Below, piece after piece: positions 1 to 10,270 of a stretch of DNA of 64,000 nt. The position numbers and the translations under genes are program-made. Every line of letters begins with the position of its first letter. Position 1 is the first letter of the stretch. The stretch covers positions 19,723,332-19,787,331 of the forward strand of contig OZ020516.1 of the NCBI GenBank assembly GCA_963971425.1. The letters run 5' to 3'. The notes under the pieces were generated by a model. It saw only the letters and a list, made by a program, of their open reading frames with translations, searched no databases and was not told where the DNA came from. This DNA comes from Bryoerythrophyllum caledonicum (lineage: Eukaryota; Streptophyta; Bryopsida; Pottiales; Pottiaceae).

Positions 1-646
1 TTGGGACAATTTTTCAGTGTCAGGGCTTTGGCTTTGGTACCTGAAAGGTTCTTCCTTGAACAGTCGAGTAACAAGGGAGAACCATCAGAAGTTGTGTTGA
101 ACTTTTCACATGGTGGAGTACACATGTTACAGAAAAGAGCAGATATGATAAACATTTCTCTTTAAAAACGGTCCAGATTCTAATATAATTTCAGGCTGAG
201 TATAAAGCCCCTCTTCAAAGTAAATAAGGACCTGGACTCCATGACCTGGAGGCTGGACCAGGACTTGGAGACTGGAAAAGTACCAGCATCAGGGTGGACC
301 CAATTGGACGGAAGCAAAATTAGAAGAAAGTGTAGTATTTGTTTCAGAAATTTTTACTGCAAAATTTTTGAGATTATAACGTTTCTCTGTGCCTGCGAAG
401 GACGCCATTAACCTGGACGATGAGGATCTACAGATTATCCCGTCGTTCACTGTAACAGTTTCTATGTCAATGAGGAGGCGCACTTGATTCGGAGGTCCGG
501 GGGGTCGAAGGGTAAGGAGGTTGTCGTGGAACTAAGCGAGCCCGACGACGCTGACATTGTGCCACACCCAACCGGCAGGGATGATACTACGCCCATTTCT
601 AATGGTGTTCGCGTGACGATGATGTGGGTCATTGTGAGCTTACGAC
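1..646. other. flank with no recognisable gene
   Basis: Only short open frames are present (up to about 80 codons, minus strand), with no recognisable domain, intron signals or repeats. The stretch ends at the outer edge of the Copia 3' LTR. The last five bases (642-646, ACGAC) match four of five bases just beyond the other LTR (32,101-32,105, GCGAC), so they are read as one copy of the Copia target-site duplication. Confidence 0.5.
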
Positions 647-826
647 TGTTGAACTCAAAGTGAAAACAACGTGACACAATCGTGACTATGTAATACAACT
701 TATGGAAGGGCAAGGCCCTGTTTAAATACAGTGCCGCAGCACTTAATTGGATGAACGAAGCTAGCTAATGTAACAGTGACAGTCGGATGTACAGAGATGA
801 GAGAGTGACGCAGGAGATCGTCAACA
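647..826 (-). repeat. Copia 3' LTR
   Basis: This 180-bp repeat starts TGTTGA and ends TCAACA in plus orientation, an inverted terminal pair typical of LTRs. It aligns along its length with 31,915-32,100 with many transitions and small indels. On the minus strand it is directly preceded by the purine run AAGGGAGGG (827-835 on the plus strand), which fits the polypurine tract that primes plus-strand synthesis. Confidence 0.92.
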
Positions 827-2491
827 CCCTCCCTTGACTGCGTTGACTGAGAGTAAGCGTCTAGTTTGGATCGACATTTGGTGTATGCTAGAGTAGTTTA
901 AGAATAGGTTCTAAGATTTGTGTTCTAAGATTTCTCAGATGACTGCGCTTACCCCGTTCGCAATGAACTTCTTGTAAGATAGTGGTTTTGTGAGGAAATC
1001 TGCTTGCTGTAGTGTAGTGGGGACATGCAGGACCTCCTTCTACATTTTGGGATGCCTCCCGAATAAAGTGTTGTTGTATTGCAATATGCTTGGTACGGGA
1101 GTATAGTATTGGATTTCGAGCAAGTTTGATACATGATTCATTGTCGCTGAGGATCTGAGTCAGTTGATGGATGTCAAAACCAAGTTCACTAAGAAGTCGT
1201 CGATAATAAATTATATCCTTCGCCCCATGAGTGAGCACTTGGCATTCAGCTTCAGTACTGGATAACAAGATTGTCGGTTGTAATTTGCTGCTCCATGCGA
1301 TGCTCGAATTGTCAATTTTGTGAATATCCCCGAGGTGGATTATCTCGTGTCAATGTCCCTTCCCCAGCCAGCATCAGTGTATGTGTCCTAACTATTTGAG
1401 TTTCCTCCTGGCATAAAAAGTCTGTAGTCAATAGTGCCGTGGAGATATCTTAAAATTTTCTTTGCGGCTTGGTAGTGTGCCTTTTGAGGTGCTTACATGT
1501 AACGTGATACGGTGCTTACCGCATAGCACATGTCTAGTCTACTGTTAACGAGGTATATCAGGCTGCCAACCAAAGAACCATAGAGATATGCGTCCATTTT
1601 CTTGGTGTTTGTGTGCTGTTGTAGGTGAATGTTGAGATCCATGGATAAGCGGCAAGGGTTGCATTCTTGGGTAGAAGTCAACTAGGGTTACTCACTTTTG
1701 GGCAAAAAAATACCTTTATATATACTTTTTTGGGCAAAAAAATTGGATTTTTCCTAAATTAATTGAAAAAAGATTTTTCTTAAGGAAAAAGTATGTTTCA
1801 AGATGGATCTTAGCATGATGTATCTAATTGGATAAGAAATTGATGCAAGAATCAACATTGATCCCTATTTTAGGAGCCCTAAAAATCTATCTTGTTTTTT
1901 AGCAATAAAAGTGAAAATAAGTTACCAATCTAGAATTTTTAATTATAATATACAAACACATTGTGGCGTGAATGTGTCTTGAAATTTTTGAAGTATTTAG
2001 CTTCCTAGAACTCTCAAAATAAGTATATATGGTAAATGTCATATACTTGTGACATGTATATACTGATGAAAGATACACCTATATTGGCCAAACCGTAAAT
2101 CAGAACTCAATATTTTTGAGGTTTTTGTACTTCAAATCAAGGCAACTATTTCATTCTATAAATAGGATTCCAAGATCGGTCCAACATTTGCACTATGCAG
2201 CAATAGAAGGTTTGTGACTATTTCCAAAACGATTTGTGACATTGTAAATATACCACCTTAGTGGACTTTCACCCTATTCCATGTTGAATTTCTTGAGTAA
2301 TTGTGTGATATATTGCATTGAGTGAGGAAAATCCCAGCTTCAATGCATCCAATTTCAACAGCTAAGTATATTGCTGCAAGACCTAGATCTGTCATGTCAA
2401 AGTCTCGGCAAAATGCATCATGTATATAGTTTTTTGATTTCAACTATGTTGACATGTTGTCATTGGTGATAAGAAGGTCATCCACATATAA
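647..2491 (-). mobile_element. Copia LTR retrotransposon, 3' part (end of RT, RNase H, 3' LTR)
   Basis: This is the downstream part of a minus-strand Ty1/Copia element. It holds the YVDD catalytic box of reverse transcriptase (2477-2488), the post-catalytic RT block (2258-2443, with a TDLG...YLAVEI pattern), the connection block SLVGSLIYL...YAVSTVSRYM (1493-1600), and Copia RNase H (888-1260, with STEAE, DNESCIKLARNP and RTKHIAIQ). The 3' LTR follows, preceded by a polypurine tract. Several frameshifts and stops show it is dead. The reading continues exactly from the part ending at 27,516, where a 25-kb element interrupts it. Confidence 0.93.
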
Positions 2492-2494
2492 TAA

Positions 2495-2530
2495 ACACGC
2501 AATCAATCAATTATGCACTTGGCCTTTTAA
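2495..2530. repeat. left terminal inverted repeat
   Basis: The repeat starts ACACGCAATCAATCAATT and matches the inverted right end (27,478-27,512) over roughly the first 30 bases with a few mismatches. After GGCC the two ends differ by a small insertion (TTTT), then share AAGTGCACT. Confidence 0.88.
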
Positions 2531-3038
2531 AAGTGCACTTAGTGACAACGGCGGCCAATGCGTTGGATTAAATTAAGTTTTGTTTGATTTCCTTTTTTTT
2601 TATAAAAAAATTTAGGATCTGAGAACAATTTTTGATATAACCAAAAATGTTAATTTAATAAGTTTTTTTTGGCATTTTTGACAAATTTGATATTGAACTT
2701 GGTTAGAATTTGATAAATATTTGTTTCATACTGAGTAGTATGTTTTTGGAAAGAAGCTTGTCAAGTAATTATATAAAATACGCAATTATGTAAACTAAAA
2801 CACTGCGCAATGAATGGCAATTGATTTTTGAATATATTACACATGGAACATGATACATAAGAAGAAGAAAATCAACATATTGCATATATTCTTGTACTTG
2901 GTGATGTAATCAAACAATGGGAAAAACCTCTCGGATTTATTGGTCAATTGTTACCAAATGCCTTACATAACCTTTGTGGTAGACTACTCTTGCATATACC
3001 CTACATGCCAATCACCATACACCATACACTCATTGTAG
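2531..3038. other. left subterminal region of the TIR element, no gene seen
   Basis: AT-rich sequence between the left inverted repeat and the LINE target site. No coding signal is seen. Before the LINE inserted, this DNA lay directly downstream of the DUF7869-like gene's stop codon. Confidence 0.5.
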
Positions 3039-3050
3039 TATCCTCCTTTA

Positions 3051-5986
3051 GATGAGAGGGGAAAGATGAGAGAAGAGAAGCTCTGCAAAACCTGGTGAGG
3101 AGGGGTTTCTGGGTGTTAGGCGCAATTGCAATGCACACAACAATGAGGGTTGTTGGCTCATTGTAAATCCCTATGTGCACCTCTTTGTTGCTGAACGGTA
3201 TGCTGATGGTGTGTAGAGTGTTCAGGGATTGCGAATCTTAGATCTATTGATGCAAACTATGTAGGAGGTTGCAACAATCTAGAGCTAGTTTGGGAGAGTA
3301 GATCTGTGGCGGGGCTCTGTGTTGGCCCAGATCTAGATCTAGAGGTTGCAGCCCCATATCATCTCTCAATCAATTAGATCTAGATCTAGGATACCATGAC
3401 ACCACATACATACCATACACCTTGCCCCTCCTTATCTAGAGCACCAACACTATCATGAAGACAAACCACTGCCTATAGGAGACACGAATCAGCCGCCAAG
3501 ATACAAGATCACTCTATCAAGGACAACATTCAACAAAATCAGCTAAGTTTTCTCATTGCAAAACGCAGCCTACATTGTTTCACAGTATAGAATCTAAGTC
3601 TACTTACAAAAGGCATCTTGAAATATTTCATGCTAGGAAATGTAAGTTAGGATCACATACAACTAGGAAAGTAGTAGAAGCAGGTTTATTTCATAACCCC
3701 GCAGACATAGAAAAGGACAGCAGGTGCCTACTTGGAACAACAACTGCAGACAATTCACACACAGAGTCCACCCATAATCAGCAACAGATCAACACTACGA
3801 AGGAGAGGCGCCTACTTCAAAATTGTGAAGACCTACAGAATCTACACTCCCACACTGAAGCAGCAGCAGCTCCACACCGAAGATCCAAAGCAGCCGCACC
3901 AGCATGTCAAGAACGATACACCTGCACACAACAACGACAAGCCCACGACGTCAACAACATGACATCAACTTCAACTAAAAGAATCAAGCACGACGACACA
4001 ACACCTCCAATGACCAAGATCGAGTAGTACATCAGGCTCCCGAAAAACGAGCTCATGCACGAGGTCGCTGCGCACATGAGGACCAGCGTGCTAGCAGATA
4101 CGAGTGGTGCAGGTGGGCCGCTTATCGAACTCGCAAATCGCACGTGGGTGGAGCAATCCGTGACGCTGGAGCTGCAGTTCCAGAAGGTGTTCAAGAAAAG
4201 CTACGAGACAGAGGCCGCGGCGGTTGACTTCGTCTCCAAGACCCTTGTTGGAAACAAAACGACGACAACTTCAACGAAAGAAGACAAGCACAACGACACA
4301 TCACCACGACTGGCCAAGGTAAGTATTCCTACCCCTTATTTATACATCATATGCTTCCAATTTCCTTTCACCAAGGAACACTACAACATCATTTGCCGAA
4401 GACAACGTCGATACAGAAAGCAGGAGCTAAAAGAAAAATCAACGACACATAAGAGTCCACCAAAATCAACAAGGAAGGAAGTGCAAGACCCTGGACTCCA
4501 CACCTTGGACAGCTCCACATCAAGACCAGCGCAGCGACAGCACCACTTCCATCACCAAATACACCAACTACAAGCACGCGAGACCTCAAGACATCAAACA
4601 AACAACAAGTACGTACAGGTAAGCAACCTCAACATTTCCTCGTTTCCTGTCTTCTCTGGTAAGAAAACACCACTAAATTCTAACAGGATGCCCAAGGACA
4701 TGCAACACACAGGGAAGTCTGGACAACCACAAGTATACAGACAAAACCGTAGCCGTCACAACAAAAACGACGAACTCACGAAAGTGCAAGACTCAAACTT
4801 CCATCCGAGCCATGACAATCAACCAGCCGCAACTCAACGGCTTCCAGAAGAAGCTAACCCTAGAAGATCAACAACCCAAAAACGAAGACGTTTATCAACC
4901 ACAACTACATCCATCAAATACGAGCACAACACAAGGTATATATCTCACGATCACTTCACTCTCAAACCCTCTTACATTGCTATACCACGCAGACACCTAC
5001 TCCCACCGTTGTGGAGACACTGCGACATCTGCTCAGCCTAGGTAGAGGGCACAAACCTGCTTGAAGCCACGAAGGACCAACGGAGGAGAGAGACGCCACC
5101 CCCAAGATTGGCCTGGACATTCCTCGCCTTGACTACCCACGACAGTAAAGAACAATCTACTCCCTTCCTTATAATCTTGTTGTCTTTTATGTGGATTGCT
5201 TGCAAACTGACAGACGTTAACAGGACGCTGACATGTGCCTTACAAAGAGAACGGCACCTGCAACTGCAGACAATAGAAGGGGAACTGCCTATGTTAGATG
5301 TCGCATCTCACACAGTACACACACAAGTGAAGTACAAAACGAGTAAAGCTATCCAGACTCACCAGCGAAGCCCGCAGCAGACCAACTCGAAGATCCATCT
5401 GCCCAAGTCGAAGTCGACAAAATGCCCCGCAAAAATATCCCAAGGCATACATCGACGCAAAAAGGATCGAGAACCTTTAGCCCAAGACCCGAAAGACGTG
5501 CAGAACAAAACGGAGGATAGTCGCAGAAGGAGGAGCAAGGAGATTGCACCACGAAGTAGGTCTACGTAGGCCGTACATCCGAACAAGTCGCCGTAGACAG
5601 CCGCGGTAGAGGACCGATGCAAGCCGAAGAAGATTGACAACAGGCGAAGAGGGAGACCACACACCTACGAGGAGGGGACGGCAAAGCCCGACCAACAACA
5701 CACAAGACAAGGCGGTTGTGCCCGCACTAGTGAAGACAAGAGATCGCATACAGGCGGAGGCGGCTACTCTCAACTTGCCCGCACGCTGCGTCTACGACGC
5801 TCCGCTACACAGAGAGCCTCCCAATGACTCCGACATCCACGGCCGCGACTCCACCACATCCTCCCGAAACCCACGCGACCCCCACAGCTGGACTGCCAAC
5901 GGACGCTCAAGCGTTGGTCCTGCAAACGGGTTGCGACAACTCCGCCGACCTCCCAAGAAACCCTAACCTCGATAACGGCTCCAGAA
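3051..5986 (+). other. LINE 5' region, AC-rich, long but broken open frame
   Basis: The sense strand is rich in A and C and poor in T, which by itself suppresses stop codons. One frame stays open over 3575-4027, 4055-5041 and 5108-5569 and joins the ORF1 frame at 5987, with TAG stops at 4025, 5039, 5567 and about 5594, and a TGA near 5826. A GC-richer stretch at 4028-4255 reads like ordinary protein (PLIELANRTWVEQSV, then LQFQKVFKKSYETEAAAVDF). The rest is Thr/Gln/His-rich low complexity. Splice-like signals occur, such as AAG/GTAAGT at about 4318 and a pyrimidine tract ending in CAG near 4686. This may be a 5' UTR, an ORF0, or an extended ORF1; I cannot decide. Confidence 0.45.
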
Positions 5987-8245
5987 GTGCTGGGAGAGGA
6001 TAGAGAGCGCCAACTGCCTGCCCAAAATCGGGAGAGATCTGTTCGGGGATCATTCAAGGACCCTCAGCTCGGCGAGAAGAAGCGAGCCACGACAAGAGAG
6101 GTGCTTCCCACGCTACACCAACCTGGAGAAGAGAAGTGCGTGGCATCTGGACAAGGACCACCAAGCTACGCCAACAAACCTTGTCCTCCGAGTACAACAA
6201 TAACCGTAGTGGTGCATAAACCAACCAGCCAGAGACTTCAGCTACATGTAAGCGAGAGGTACACTACTGCACAGGGGGCCCATCAAATCAAGACTCTACC
6301 CTGTAGGTCGCAAGGTGGAATCACACACTCAGGTTTTACTCCTTTCACACCTCCCTTACAATCTATTGGTCTTTGCCAACATTGGGATTATTATGCATTC
6401 CAAGGGACATGTAAACAAAACGTATTAATTAAGCCAGTTACTTGGGGAGGTGCCCAATATTTTGGCGCCTCCCATGCGTGTGTATGTGTAAAGTTCAATG
6501 TGTTGCACTTCCAACCTTTAGAAACTGTTTTAGTGTCTTGTTGGTACACCATTAAAACAAATTTCCACCCCTTCTTGATAAACTCTCCTTCAAGAAGCCC
6601 TCAATGTATGTTGGGGGGAGAAGCTGAGATCAAGAGGATAAGGGGTAACGAAATAATACGATATACCTCTAGAAAGGATATTTTTTGTTATTGCTACAGC
6701 ATGTCTCAATATCAAGATGGTGCAACCTCCTCCAAGCGCTTGTTTATTGATGTGGTTGAGGAAAATCCTGGTCCAGTAAACATCAATCATAACGTCCTAT
6801 TTATCACAAACACTACCCAGAAAAAAGTGAAGGCAACAAGTTTGCCTTACACCGAATACTGGCTAGGATATCATGCAATGAATATGATGGCAAAGAGGAA
6901 TGCGAGTGAGAAAATACCAATAGTTAGTATTGAGGAATTGGTCAAATCCGGTCTGGACATAAAAGAGGCAAAGGAAAGCTTCGAAGCACTACCCTCCTTT
7001 TCATTTGTTGTCCAAAATGAATGGGCATCCACAACGGTAGACGGGAAAGAGGGTAATCACTTCAACCTCACTCAACTTCCAAGTGAAGTTGAGGTGGATA
7101 GCAATGGTTATGCATTGGATTACCAAGTGGCAATTCAATTCGAACTTGGGGATCAAATTTGGTCAAAAAATGTTGTATTAGGTATGGTCAAAGCTAGATT
7201 GAACGAAATGAAAATCCCTATTGGGGCAGGTATTGGGGAGCCCCTTGCCATCTTTTGCCACCACCAAACGGACAATTGGAATGGGGTCATTAAAATACAC
7301 CTAAAAAACCCAAGCACAGATGGTAGAGGACTATTGAAAGGCTTAAGACCTTTCATTCTCATCTTGAATGAAGGGATCCCACACAAGGGGAAAGTATGTA
7401 AATCATACGATTCCCTTGCCTTCTCACACCTTCTATCCGTCAAAATATCCTGCCCGAACCTTGCAAACAAGGAGTCATATGAATTGCATTCAAAGATTGT
7501 TAGAGAGAGTTTTGCTAGGGGTCAGGACTTTGAAATAACCGGGGTGGAAAAAAGGGGCCCATCCGAATTTGCATGGGTCAAAACTCCCTCCCCGGAACAA
7601 GCGGCCAAAGTAAAAGACTATAAAGTCTCATTCTCCAATGAGATCTTTGTGCCGGTTTTTGCGACTAGGAAGTTAGATGAAGACGAAATTGCAAATAAGA
7701 ATTGTCTTATCCTTATTGCTAAAAACCTTAATAAGACAAAAAATGAAAAAGAACTTGCAATTGGAATCAAGTCTATATTTGGCAAAGAGAATGTGGTTGA
7801 TATATTCTTCAAGCTTGAACACGGGCGGCATGTAGGGACATGTAACATTGAATGCCTAAACGGTGCGGTATATAAAAAACATGTCAAACAAAGAAAAAAA
7901 TTTCATGGAAAGTATGTCATGTTTACACCTCACCCTAAAAGTTTAGATGGAAGTAACAAACCGAGTGCGGATGAACTTACAAGACTAGGGTTCTCTGATG
8001 TAAATTCAGCAGTACTAAACGCCGTGATAGCCATGGAGAATGGTCCAAACAAGGGCAACGGGGTCACCCTCGACCAACTTCGAAAGGAAATGAAGACCAT
8101 GAAGGGGGAGATCGTACAAGAGGCAAAACAATACGCGGATATGGTACAAGCTAACACGATCAAATCTCTTAGAGGAGAAATGTCAACTCTCCGATCCCAA
8201 CTCATTCAAACAATCATGGCGGCCGAATCTCAAGCATCGGAATGA
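5987..8245 (+). CDS. LINE ORF1 protein (RRM-like, coiled-coil end)
   Basis: Likely the RNA-binding ORF1 protein of the LINE. The frame is open for 752 codons without an early ATG; ATG codon 239 (6701) is a plausible start. A 2A-like motif, DVVEENPGP, lies at 6749-6775, so ribosome skipping could release the protein from this point. Residues about 565-625 (NCLILIAKNLNKT, then KSIFGKENVVDIFF, then GTCNIECLN) look like an RRM fold, which is common in LINE ORF1 proteins. The last 60 residues are charged with heptad spacing and may form a coiled coil. It is followed by a 600-bp AT-rich and AAC-repeat spacer before ORF2. It appears uninterrupted, unlike ORF2. Confidence 0.75.
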   Translation: MLGEDRERQLPAQNRERSVRGSFKDPQLGEKKRATTREVLPTLHQPGEEKCVASGQGPPSYANKPCPPSTTITVVVHKPTSQRLQLHVSERYTTAQGAHQIKTLPCRSQGGITHSGFTPFTPPLQSIGLCQHWDYYAFQGTCKQNVLIKPVTWGGAQYFGASHACVCVKFNVLHFQPLETVLVSCWYTIKTNFHPFLINSPSRSPQCMLGGEAEIKRIRGNEIIRYTSRKDIFCYCYSMSQYQDGATSSKRLFIDVVEENPGPVNINHNVLFITNTTQKKVKATSLPYTEYWLGYHAMNMMAKRNASEKIPIVSIEELVKSGLDIKEAKESFEALPSFSFVVQNEWASTTVDGKEGNHFNLTQLPSEVEVDSNGYALDYQVAIQFELGDQIWSKNVVLGMVKARLNEMKIPIGAGIGEPLAIFCHHQTDNWNGVIKIHLKNPSTDGRGLLKGLRPFILILNEGIPHKGKVCKSYDSLAFSHLLSVKISCPNLANKESYELHSKIVRESFARGQDFEITGVEKRGPSEFAWVKTPSPEQAAKVKDYKVSFSNEIFVPVFATRKLDEDEIANKNCLILIAKNLNKTKNEKELAIGIKSIFGKENVVDIFFKLEHGRHVGTCNIECLNGAVYKKHVKQRKKFHGKYVMFTPHPKSLDGSNKPSADELTRLGFSDVNSAVLNAVIAMENGPNKGNGVTLDQLRKEMKTMKGEIVQEAKQYADMVQANTIKSLRGEMSTLRSQLIQTIMAAESQASE
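6749..6775 (+). other. 2A-like motif in LINE ORF1
   Basis: The codons read D-V-V-E-E-N-P-G-P. The 2A consensus is D-V/I-E-x-N-P-G-P; aligned from the invariant NPGP, the usual Asp is Val here and an Asp sits one residue upstream. The preceding residues RLFI are hydrophobic, as is common upstream of 2A cores. Activity is uncertain. Confidence 0.55.
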
Positions 8246-8598
8246 GAGCAACGGGCTATAGAGGGCAAGATGGACTTGTCAAACTAGCATTGTCAAACAA
8301 CGCTGTAAAAAATTAATACACAACAGTATATATATATATCATAATATATAATATAAAAATCCAAAAAAAAATCTCAAAAATACATACAAAATAAAAAAAC
8401 AAAAACTCTAGTATATTTATATACTATTAAACACAACAAATACAACAAAAATATAAATAACAACATAATTAAGAACAAAAAAAGATATAATACAATATAT
8501 TTATATACTAAAAAAACTACTATAGAAATAGAAAAAAATTACAAAAATACATATAAAATGCAAAATAAGATACCTCTACACACTACTAAACAAACCAA

Positions 8599-8756
<158 letters not shown>

Positions 8757-8802
8757 CTCCACACCCCTCCCACTAGCAGCCATAAACATTACTCATTGCA
8801 AA

Positions 8803-8850
8803 CTATTAATTATACTCTGCAGAGACATAGAAACTAACCCCAGCCCAATG
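8803..8850 (+). other. 2A-like leader before LINE ORF2, Gly-to-Ser variant
   Basis: The codons just before ATG 8848 read LLIILCRDIETNPSP. This is the 2A pattern (hydrophobic run, D-I-E-x-N-P-G-P) except that the critical Gly is Ser (AGC, one G-to-A change from GGC). Animal LINEs carry the same layout in front of coding frames. The NPSP form is expected to be inactive, consistent with a decayed copy. Confidence 0.65.
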
Positions 8851-9299
8851 CCAAATGTCTTCCACAACTATCCAAAAACACACAAAAGATTATCAAAAAT
8901 ATATTTCATCCCGAATACTATAAAACTCCACCCCAAATATCAACACCTAGCATACTCCTTTGCACCACTTCTAAAAAATAATCACATACTTCACCAAACT
9001 TATTCCACCCTCCACCCCAACATCTCCTGCTACATACATCAAAAAAACAACAACCACTCATCCTCACATATCTTATTCACCGTAATCACCACCCTCCACC
9101 CTTCAATAGACAAATGCAACAATATCGCCAACCAACATTCTACCAACACAAACCCAACACATTGGACAAATATATTACTAAACACCCTATCCTCTCTACA
9201 TAATCCCCTTGAAAGACATATAGATACACTCCAGAGTCCACCCATACACTAAATTCCTAGAGGAAAACCAACACCTTTTTTAACACAAAACCTCTCTAC

Positions 9300-10270
9300 A
9301 CAAAGACCTACATAACTTTATTCATAGCCAAACCCCTTCCCCTTCCCCCGATGAACTACAACTAAAATTTCCCTACTTTCCGTACAATCTCATCCTTGAA
9401 GCTCTTAGATGCTTTGAACCAATTCATGCTTACATGCACCCCACCCCGACACCCGCCCACATTTCCCCTCCACTTAGTAACCACGACAATATAGTCAATA
9501 GAAGCACATATATAACTACATGGAACGTTAAACACTGCTTTACCATGCATCCACAATCTAACCGCCCACACCAACACACCACCCGCCATAATTGCCATAC
9601 AAGAAACTAAACTAACCGCTATTAAATCCACAAAATACATCCAAAAAACATTCCCCAATTATAAACTTATATTTAATAACACACATTCTCTCACACAATG
9701 CATCCAACAACGAAGGCCATATACACCGGCAAGAGGAGGTCTACTCATGCTCATACACCAATCATATGCCTTCCCCGGAAATATTACTAAAATCCCTACC
9801 CCGGCTAATATATCACCATATCTTCAAATTATTAAAATTACTAACCGACCCCTCCAACCATGGCTCATTTATCATCTATACATGCCCTAGCACATAGAAG
9901 ACTCTAGGCTTATTCTAGAGATCCAAAATTCCATCACTTCACAAATAAATACACACACTAACCATACAATAATACTTTGCGGAGACTTTAACCGAGACAT
10001 TGCCCTTATTGGACGACAAAACGGAGGGGTTTTTACCCCCCCCCCCACTTGACCTAGACTATCAATGGAAAAATTATACGAATGACCTAGAATTATATTT
10101 AATCCCAACCGATACACAATATTCTCGTCAAGGTGGACTTAATTACACACATACTAGCCTAATTGATGCATTTTTATATAAAAACACCTAACCATACCCG
10201 ATATACATCTATCACCAATACCACAACCAACTTAAACACGGACCACTTCCCAATCCAACTCAATATACCT
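9300..10270 (+). pseudogene. APE-type endonuclease domain of LINE ORF2
   Basis: Recognisable motifs across frame breaks are TTWNV (near 9515), IQETKL (around 9597-9614), RGGLLMLIHQSYAF (near 9735), CGDFNRD (near 9981) and TDHFPI (10,239). These match the conserved blocks of apurinic-endonuclease-like LINE endonucleases, including the metal-binding Glu, the GDFN box and the catalytic His. The domain nicks target DNA so the 3' end can prime reverse transcription. Two indels break it. Confidence 0.85.
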
